Of a stretch of 10,373 nt of DNA, positions 5,280 through 10,373 are shown in pieces. The stretch spans positions 1 through 10,373 of the forward strand of contig JAIOTH010000052.1 in the NCBI GenBank assembly GCA_021106915.1. Reading direction: 5' to 3'. The notes beneath the pieces were generated by a model that saw only the letters and a program-made list of their open reading frames with translations, made no database searches and had not been told where the DNA came from. Every line of letters starts with the position of its first letter. The first letter of the stretch is position 1. The DNA is from a bacterium. Its GTDB lineage: Bacteria > Patescibacteriota > Patescibacteriia > UBA1558 > S5-K13. The translations under genes and the position numbers were made by a program.

Positions 5280-7469
5280 ATGAAACGGATTTTTAAACAA
5301 AAAATCTATATTTTTTTGATATCAGGATTAACTTTAATTTTTGCCTTATTTTTAGTTACTTCTAAAGCTGATAGTCAAAAAAATTTTACTGAAATTTTAG
5401 TAAAAATAAAAAATTCTGAGAAAATCTATTCTCTAAAAATAGATTCTAATTCTAATTTAGACAAAATAATTAATGAATATCGTCAAAATCCAGCAATAGA
5501 AGCTGTTGATTATAATAATCAATTTCAAATCACTGCTTTTCCAAATGACCCTGATTATGTTTATCAAAAACAATTAAAACAAATTAAAGCTGATTATGCT
5601 TGGACTTGGGCTCGTAGATCAGAAGAAGTTGTCATTGCTATTATAGATACTGGTATAGATTTTAATCATCTTGATTTAAAAAGTAATATCTGGATAAACA
5701 AAGACGAATCTACTAACGATAATATTGATAATGATTTAAATGGTTATATAGACGACGTTTATGGCTGGGATTTTGTAAATAATAATGCTGATAATAGTGT
5801 TAAAATAAGCCTAAATTATAATAAATATGCCGTGAATCACGGTACTGTTGTCGCTGGTATTATAGCTGCTACTGGAAATAATAATGAAGGAATAGCTGGA
5901 GTCACTTGGCAAAGTAAATTAATGTCCCTCCGAGCTTTAGATAGTCAAGGCAACGGAAATACCTACAATGTAGCTCGAGCTATTGATTATGCCGTCAAAA
6001 ATAATGCTGACATAATCAATCTTAGTTTCGTAGGGAATAAAAGTGATCAAATTTTGGAAAATTCCATTAAAAAAGCCCATCGGGCTGGAATAATTGTAGT
6101 AGCTGCTGCTGGTAATGAATATACTCTAGGTCAAGATTTAGATCAAAATCCTAAATATCCAGTTTGTAATGACTTTGGTAAAAATATGATTATTGGAGTT
6201 GGTTCTGTGAATGACAAAAATTTAATCTCTAGTTTTTCTAATTTTGGTAAAAATTGTATAGATATTATGGCTCCTGGAGAAAATATTTACAGTACTCAAG
6301 TTTATCAACCCAAATTACATAACTTTAAAGAAAAATATGGCAAAAATTGGTCAGGAACTTCTTTTGCGACTCCTTTTGTCACTGGTGCCATAGCTTTAAT
6401 TAAATCAATTGATCAGAGCTTTAGTCAAGAGGAAATTTTAAAGCTATTGAAACAAGGTGCGACTGATATATCTTTCATAAATTTTAGTAGAAGAAAACAA
6501 ATCGGTAGCGGTTTATTAAATATTAATGATTCTTTATTAGCAGCTCGAAAATTAAAAAAAAATCGAGAAATTTCTCTAATTACCATTGCTATTAATTCTG
6601 TAAATCCAGAAATAAAAATATTTAATCAAAAAAATAAAAAAATCGTTAGTAAAAAGTTAAATGATTATGTTTATGGAAAATATAAAATAGTTACTGGAGA
6701 TGTAAATGGTGATCAAAAAGAAAATATTATAATTTCCAAAACTAATTGGCTAGGAACTAAAATTACCACTTACAATCAAAAACTAGAAGAAATAGCATCT
6801 TTTAAAATTCCTTATTATAGCGAAATAGGAATCAGTACTGGTAATTTATATAATTCTAATCAAGATAAAATAATTATTGGAGCTGATAAAAACAATCAAC
6901 CTTATGTGCTAATATATGACCATAAAGGCAATTTATTAGAAAAATTTTTAGCTTATGATCAAAATTTCAGAGGCGGAGTAATGACTACTGTTTGCGATAT
7001 TGATAATGATCAAAAAAATGAAATTATTGTAGCTGCTGGTCCTGGCGGTGGACCACATATTAGAATTTTTGACAAAAATGGTGGTTTAAAAGGACAATTT
7101 TTTGCTGGTAATGAAAAATTTCGCGGTGGCTTAAACATTAATTGTGCTGACATAAATAATAACAATCAAAATGAATTAATTATTAGCCCAAAGTCTAGAA
7201 GCTCATCATATGTCTTAATTTATAATTCCAAGGGTGTGTTAATTTCTAATTTTATAACTTATGATCAAAATTTTAAAGGGGAAATAAATTTAACTATTGC
7301 TGATGTTAACTTTGATCAAAAAAATGAAATAATTACAGCTGTTAGTTCAAGAGGTGGACCACATATTAAAATCTTTGATGCTGATGGGAACATTTTAGAA
7401 CAATTCTTTGCTTACGACAAAAAGGATCGTCGTGGAGTTTATATAAACTCTTTCACTAAAAAACAATGA
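5280..7469 (+). CDS. Secreted subtilisin-like serine protease with C-terminal propeller repeats
   Basis: The 729-residue product is an exported S8-family (subtilase) endopeptidase. A signal peptide covers about 1-30, with a hydrophobic core at 9-26 and probable cleavage after SKA at 28-30. Residues 36-85 resemble an inhibitory propeptide. The catalytic domain spans about 100-425 with the full triad: D123 in AIIDTGID, H187 in NHGTVVAG and S361 in SGTSFATP; the oxyanion asparagine is N279 in AAAGN. The C-terminal part (about 432-725) carries six aromatic/FG-GAP-like repeats of about 50 residues, with IKIF/VLIY/IRIF strands, FxAYD, FRGG and degenerate calcium-type loops (D474, D573, D624, D675), likely a beta-propeller for binding. 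No C-terminal anchor is seen. It overlaps gtrA by 4 bases. The target is unknown. Confidence 0.93.
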   Translation: MKRIFKQKIYIFLISGLTLIFALFLVTSKADSQKNFTEILVKIKNSEKIYSLKIDSNSNLDKIINEYRQNPAIEAVDYNNQFQITAFPNDPDYVYQKQLKQIKADYAWTWARRSEEVVIAIIDTGIDFNHLDLKSNIWINKDESTNDNIDNDLNGYIDDVYGWDFVNNNADNSVKISLNYNKYAVNHGTVVAGIIAATGNNNEGIAGVTWQSKLMSLRALDSQGNGNTYNVARAIDYAVKNNADIINLSFVGNKSDQILENSIKKAHRAGIIVVAAAGNEYTLGQDLDQNPKYPVCNDFGKNMIIGVGSVNDKNLISSFSNFGKNCIDIMAPGENIYSTQVYQPKLHNFKEKYGKNWSGTSFATPFVTGAIALIKSIDQSFSQEEILKLLKQGATDISFINFSRRKQIGSGLLNINDSLLAARKLKKNREISLITIAINSVNPEIKIFNQKNKKIVSKKLNDYVYGKYKIVTGDVNGDQKENIIISKTNWLGTKITTYNQKLEEIASFKIPYYSEIGISTGNLYNSNQDKIIIGADKNNQPYVLIYDHKGNLLEKFLAYDQNFRGGVMTTVCDIDNDQKNEIIVAAGPGGGPHIRIFDKNGGLKGQFFAGNEKFRGGLNINCADINNNNQNELIISPKSRSSSYVLIYNSKGVLISNFITYDQNFKGEINLTIADVNFDQKNEIITAVSSRGGPHIKIFDADGNILEQFFAYDKKDRRGVYINSFTKKQ
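6570..7455 (+). repeat. Six tandem propeller-type coding repeats in the protease
   Basis: Protein residues about 432-725 consist of units of roughly 50 residues. The last units are most alike: a GGPHI(R/K)IFD strand at 591-598 and 692-700, an FFAGNEKFRGG or FxxYDQNF(R/K)G turn, then a DxNxD-type loop followed by NEI. The first units (about 432-515) are more diverged, as expected for an old duplication rather than recent expansion. The repeated DNA is not identical from unit to unit, so this is protein-level repetition. Confidence 0.8.
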
Positions 7470-7912
7470 AATTTATTAACAAAAATTTAAATTCCTTACC
7501 ACAAAAACATCCTCTTATTTGGCAGATAACCATTTTCGGAATAATAGGGGCTTTAAATTTTGGGTTAGACTTTTTAATATATTTATCATTAACTAGATTT
7601 TTAGCTTTTCATTATCTATTCGCTAACATTATAGCCTTTTTTATAGCTAATATTTCCAGTTTTTTCTTAAATAAAAATTACTCTTTCTCTGATTCTGAAA
7701 AAACAAATTTATTCAAAAAATACTTTAAATTCATGAGTTTTACAGTAGCATCATTATTAATTTCCTCAATAACCATATTTTTATTCGTCAGATATTTCCA
7801 AAATTTAGATATTCATGGAAAAATAATCGGAACTATTTTAGGGGCTATTTGGAACTTTATTACTTACAAAAAATTGGTTTTTCTTCAAGAAAAAGAAAGG
7901 AATATGGTATAA
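7466..7912 (+). CDS. GtrA-family membrane protein
   Basis: The 148-residue protein has four membrane helices (about 17-41, 48-67, 87-108 and 117-137) and belongs to the GtrA-like family. Members help move lipid-linked sugars, often with a GtrB-type glycosyltransferase. Family marks include N31 and D35 in helix 1 (GALNFGLDF), the NKNYSF loop (69-74) after helix 2, and the C-terminal WNF with KKLVF (129-139). Its ATG shares bases with the protease stop (ATGA at 7466-7469), so translation is probably coupled. No glycosyltransferase gene is next to it, which is unusual for a gtr-type system; the partner may be encoded elsewhere. Its stop codon lies inside a promoter-like TATAAT and abuts the first AT-rich repeat. 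Confidence 0.9.
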   Translation: MKFINKNLNSLPQKHPLIWQITIFGIIGALNFGLDFLIYLSLTRFLAFHYLFANIIAFFIANISSFFLNKNYSFSDSEKTNLFKKYFKFMSFTVASLLISSITIFLFVRYFQNLDIHGKIIGTILGAIWNFITYKKLVFLQEKERNMV

Positions 7913-7913
7913 T
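7905..7913 (+). promoter_or_regulatory. Extended -10 promoter inside the end of gtrA
   Basis: TGGTATAAT at 7905-7913 is a perfect extended -10 (TG, one base, TATAAT) spanning the gtrA stop codon. No good -35 is present, which extended -10 promoters tolerate. A start near 7920 would give the SDR gene a leader of about 90 bases made up almost entirely of the repeats. The gene could equally be read from the protease-gtrA promoter. Confidence 0.4.
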
Positions 7914-8005
7914 TACAAATATCTAATATCCAATTTCTAATAAATATCAAATTTAAAATTAGAAATTTGTAATTAGTAATTTATTAAAATTTAAAATTAG
8001 AAATT
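7911..8005. repeat. AT-rich intergenic repeat cluster with direct and inverted copies
   Basis: A 19-base sequence, AAATTTAAAATTAGAAATT, occurs at 7949-7967 and 7987-8005, 38 bases apart. AATTTCTAAT at 7932-7941 is the exact inverse of ATTAGAAATT at 7958-7967 and also of the copy at 7996-8005, so two hairpins can compete. ATTACAAAT (7912-7920) is the inverse of ATTTGTAAT (7965-7973). The second direct copy ends 6 bases before the SDR start. An 18-base piece (7911-7928) recurs at 10355-10372. The pattern is that of a genome-wide interspersed repeat, not a CRISPR array. Confidence 0.8.
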
Positions 8006-8011
8006 AATTAC

Positions 8012-9100
8012 ATGGGTTTATTCAACTTTACAAAAAAAACAAAAAACAATTCTGACCAAAAAACTCTTCCAGAAAAAAAAGTTATTTTTGATAAAAAAAA
8101 TATTTTAATTATTGGTGGTGCTGGATTTATTGGTTCTAATCTAATAGATCATTTATTAAAAGACAGCAAAATTATTTGTATCGATAATTTTATCACTAGT
8201 AATGCTAATAATATTAATAATTTTCTTCAATTTCCAGACTTTACTCTTCTCCGACACGATATGTCCCAAGCTCTTGACTTGGAAAGCTTAATGGAATTAA
8301 AAAAATTTCGTATTGAATTTCAAGGTATCCAAGATATCATGTATTTAGCTTGCCCTACTTCTTATAAAGAATGTGATAAATATGCTATTGAAACCATTGA
8401 TGCTAATTCCATAGCCTTAAAAAACGCTTTAGAAATTGCTGTTAAATATAAATCTCGTTTTTTATTTACCTCTTCTTCATCTATTTATGGAAATATAAAA
8501 AACAACGAAGATTTAATTAAAGAAGACTATATTGGATGCAATGATCATTTAGAACCTCGAGCCGCCTATAATGAAGGAAAAAGATTTGCCGAAATGATGG
8601 TTAAAAACTATCATCAAAAATATAATTTAGATATTTCCATAGCTCGTATTTTTGCCACTTATGGTCCTCGAATGATGATTAATGACGGTCGAATAATACC
8701 AGATTTTATTAACGATGCCATGGAAGGAAAAGATTTAGTTATCCATGGAAAAGAGGACAAAACTACTTCTTTTTGTTATATAAATGATATGATTGATGGT
8801 ATTTTGAAATTTATGGATACACCCGTGTATGATCCTTTAAATTTAGGAAATCCCGAAAAAATACTAGTCAAAGATATTGCCCAAAAGGTTATAGAATTAA
8901 CTAATTCTAATTCAAAAATAATTTTTAAAGATGATTTTGAACACATTCAAAAAAAATTAATACCTGACATTAGCACTGCTAAAGAAAAATTAGGGTGGAT
9001 GCCAATGACTTCTTTGGAAAAAGGAATTCAGAAAACAATTGAACACATTCAAAGAGAAAAAACATTATTAAACCCTCATAATCTTACAAATAATAAATAG
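8012..9100 (+). CDS. Extended SDR nucleotide-sugar enzyme, UDP-xylose-synthase-like
   Basis: The 362-residue protein is an extended short-chain dehydrogenase/reductase that binds NAD through GGAGFIGS (35-42) and should act on a nucleotide sugar for surface glycan synthesis. The catalytic pair is Y186 and K190 in YNEGKR. This box, YLACPTS (111-117), ARIFATYGPR (211-220), MINDGR (222-227), LGNPE (278-282) and the PDI/LGW ending most resemble UDP-glucuronate decarboxylase (UXS). However, the positions of human UXS1 E120 and R277 are S157 and L316 here, and the usual QTR arginine is T252, so decarboxylation is doubtful. Residues 1-28 form a basic extension before the Rossmann fold, and about 20 extra residues lie before YLACP. 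Epimerase or dehydratase activity are alternatives. Its leader holds the repeat cluster. Confidence 0.85.
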   Translation: MGLFNFTKKTKNNSDQKTLPEKKVIFDKKNILIIGGAGFIGSNLIDHLLKDSKIICIDNFITSNANNINNFLQFPDFTLLRHDMSQALDLESLMELKKFRIEFQGIQDIMYLACPTSYKECDKYAIETIDANSIALKNALEIAVKYKSRFLFTSSSSIYGNIKNNEDLIKEDYIGCNDHLEPRAAYNEGKRFAEMMVKNYHQKYNLDISIARIFATYGPRMMINDGRIIPDFINDAMEGKDLVIHGKEDKTTSFCYINDMIDGILKFMDTPVYDPLNLGNPEKILVKDIAQKVIELTNSNSKIIFKDDFEHIQKKLIPDISTAKEKLGWMPMTSLEKGIQKTIEHIQREKTLLNPHNLTNNK

Positions 9101-9123
9101 CTATTAACTCATAATATATTATA

Positions 9124-9129
9124 TATAAT
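9124..9129 (+). promoter_or_regulatory. -10 box (TATAAT) of metK, probably leaderless
   Basis: A perfect TATAAT lies 8 bases before the ATG at 9138, so the message would begin about one base before the start codon. No convincing -35 is present. The whole gap after the SDR gene is 37 bases and contains a 12-bp AT palindrome (9111-9122) but no hairpin with a T-run and no room for a SAM riboswitch. Confidence 0.5.
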
Positions 9130-9137
9130 ACACACCT

Positions 9138-10304
9138 ATGAAAAAATATTTTTTTACATCTGAATCTGTTACCGAAGGTCATCCTGATAAAATTTGTGAT
9201 CAAATTAGTGATAAAATTCTAGATGCTGTTTTAAAAAATGATCCTCAGGGTCATTGTTGTTGTGAATGTTTCACCACAACTGGCTTAGTAGTTATTGGTG
9301 GAGAAATAACCACCTCTACTTACGTTGCTATTGCTAAAATAGTTCGCAAAACCCTTAAAGAAATTGGTTATACTAATTCTGCCTTTGGAATTGATTATGA
9401 ATCTTGTGCAGTAATGATTGTTATTGATGAACAATCCACTGACATTGCTCAAGGTGAAAACAAAGAAAAAGGCGAACATCATGCTATGGGTGCTGGCGAT
9501 CAAGGAATGATGTTTGGTTATGCTTGTAATGAAACTCCAGAATATATGCCTCTCCCAATTACTTTGGCTCATAAATTAACTGCCAAATTAGCTGAAGTTA
9601 GAAAAAATGGTACTTTAAAATATTTACGGCCTGATGGAAAATCCCAAGTGACAGTAGAATATGAAAATGATAAGCCTATTGGAGTAAATACAGTTGTTGT
9701 TGCTGCTCAGCATGATGAAGATATTTCATTAGATAATTTAAAAAAAGATATCATTGAAAATGTTATCAAACCTGTTTTAGGTGATTATTTTAATGATGAT
9801 ATTAAAATTTTAATTAATGAAACTGGTAAATTTGTTAAAGGAGGCCCAGCAGCTGATACTGGCTTAACTGGTCGAAAAATTATCGTAGATACTTATGGCG
9901 GTATGGGGCGACATGGCGGAGGATGCTTTTCTGGAAAAGGACCAAACAAACAAGATCGTAGCGGTGCTTATATGGCTCGTTATGTGGCTAAAAATCTAGT
10001 AGCCGCTGGTTTAGCTAATCGATTAGAAATTGAAGTTTCTTATGCTATTGGTTATCCCGAACCATTGTCAATTATGGCTAATAGTTTTGGTACCAGTAAT
10101 CTAAGTGATGAAGAATTAGAAAAAATTATTCGAGAACATTTTGATTTTACTCCTCAAGGGATTATTAATAATTTAGATTTATTAAAACCAATTTATGCTC
10201 AAACAGCATCTTATGGACACTTTGGTCGAAATGATTTAGATTTACCATGGGAAAAATTGGATAAAGTAGAGGAATTAAAAAAATATCTAATTACAAAATC
10301 CTAA
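9138..10304 (+). CDS. metK: S-adenosylmethionine synthetase
   Basis: The 388-residue cytoplasmic enzyme makes S-adenosylmethionine from ATP and methionine. It is the bacterial type and full length. Signatures are TSESVTEGHPDK (7-18) with H15 and D17, E43 and E56 in the metal region, GAGDQGMMFGYA (118-129), RPDGKSQ with K168, DTGLTGRK (240-247), and a phosphate loop with K267, K271 and D273. Against the Escherichia coli enzyme recalled from memory, the loop is unusual: the aspartate after the first lysine is G268 and the preceding GGGAF is GGGCF. Residues 40-44 read CCCEC where most have a VACET-type sequence, so the enzyme is cysteine-rich near a metal site. The essential residues are intact, so I expect activity. 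The last codons run into the AT-rich repeat. Confidence 0.96.
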   Translation: MKKYFFTSESVTEGHPDKICDQISDKILDAVLKNDPQGHCCCECFTTTGLVVIGGEITTSTYVAIAKIVRKTLKEIGYTNSAFGIDYESCAVMIVIDEQSTDIAQGENKEKGEHHAMGAGDQGMMFGYACNETPEYMPLPITLAHKLTAKLAEVRKNGTLKYLRPDGKSQVTVEYENDKPIGVNTVVVAAQHDEDISLDNLKKDIIENVIKPVLGDYFNDDIKILINETGKFVKGGPAADTGLTGRKIIVDTYGGMGRHGGGCFSGKGPNKQDRSGAYMARYVAKNLVAAGLANRLEIEVSYAIGYPEPLSIMANSFGTSNLSDEELEKIIREHFDFTPQGIINNLDLLKPIYAQTASYGHFGRNDLDLPWEKLDKVEELKKYLITKS

Positions 10305-10373
10305 TTACTAATAAAATAAATACTAAATCAATTACAAATAACTAATTTTTAACAAATTACAAATATCTAATAA
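10281..10373. repeat. AT-rich intergenic repeats after metK
   Basis: AAATATCTAA occurs at 10281-10290, inside the last metK codons, and at 10361-10370. TTACAAATA occurs at 10332-10340 and 10358-10366. AATTACAAATATCTAATA at 10355-10372 is an exact 18-base match to 7911-7928. The cluster continues to the window edge, so its full extent is unknown. No intrinsic terminator is visible after metK within the window. Confidence 0.75.

Noticed and set aside
7467..7469. TGA recoding (as glycine or tryptophan in some candidate phyla).
   Set aside because: Read-through would add only seven codons before a TAA, the other genes contain no in-frame TGA, and gtrA starts exactly at the overlap, so TGA is a stop here.
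7911..8005. CRISPR array.
   Set aside because: The repeats are AT-only-like, partly inverted and only two direct copies with a 38-base period, with no unique spacers of constant length and no cas genes nearby.
9111..9122. 12-bp palindrome ATAATATATTAT after the SDR gene as a terminator.
   Set aside because: It contains no G or C, lacks a T-run, and such AT palindromes are expected by chance in this DNA.
9101..9137. SAM riboswitch before metK.
   Set aside because: The gap is only 37 bases and holds a -10 box; there is no room for a riboswitch and no matching core.
9285..9572. Open frame of 95 codons on the minus strand.
   Set aside because: It is antisense to the conserved core of metK and has no independent support.

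Overview
The window is AT-rich bacterial DNA and every gene I can support lies on the + strand. It holds twelve protein genes packed with short gaps. The bacterial-type MetK and the sigma70-like promoters argue against an archaeon. Together with the aromatic/FRGG-type propeller repeats on the protease, the near-absence of Shine-Dalgarno sequences and the AT-rich intergenic repeats, they suggest a Candidate Phyla Radiation (Patescibacteria) genome. That placement is an inference from style, not proof. TAA, TAG and TGA all serve as stops and no gene needs a TGA read-through, so the standard bacterial code fits.

Region 1 (1-1903): an HD-domain phosphohydrolase, a secreted protein with a mature N-terminus beginning DVIP, and a small four-helix membrane protein placed 8 bases after it. 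Region 2 (1929-2693): a HepT/MntA (HEPN-MNT) toxin-antitoxin pair, preceded by a 28-bp imperfect palindrome and closed by an intrinsic terminator. Region 3 (2692-4647): a YbaK-type aminoacyl-tRNA deacylase and a Wzx/MviN-like polysaccharide flippase. Region 4 (4656-5171): a self-contained unit with a perfect-consensus promoter (TTGACA, 17 bp, TATAAT), a repeat-containing leader, a 123-residue acidic protein of unknown function, and a strong terminator. Region 5 (5267-7912): a secreted subtilisin-like protease with a C-terminal propeller of six repeats, overlapping by 4 bp a GtrA-family membrane protein. Region 6 (7905-10373): a UDP-xylose-synthase-like SDR enzyme and S-adenosylmethionine synthetase, bordered on both sides by related AT-rich repeats.

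A cell-envelope theme links much of the window: flippase, GtrA, the NDP-sugar SDR enzyme, the exported protease and the exported DVIP protein. The most interesting items are the uncharacterised secreted/membrane pair at 711-1903, the unknown small protein that has the best promoter in the window, the SDR enzyme that looks like UXS but lacks its decarboxylation residues, the likely leaderless transcripts, and the repeat family that runs into gene ends. I found no tRNA, rRNA, CRISPR array, transposase or prophage gene.
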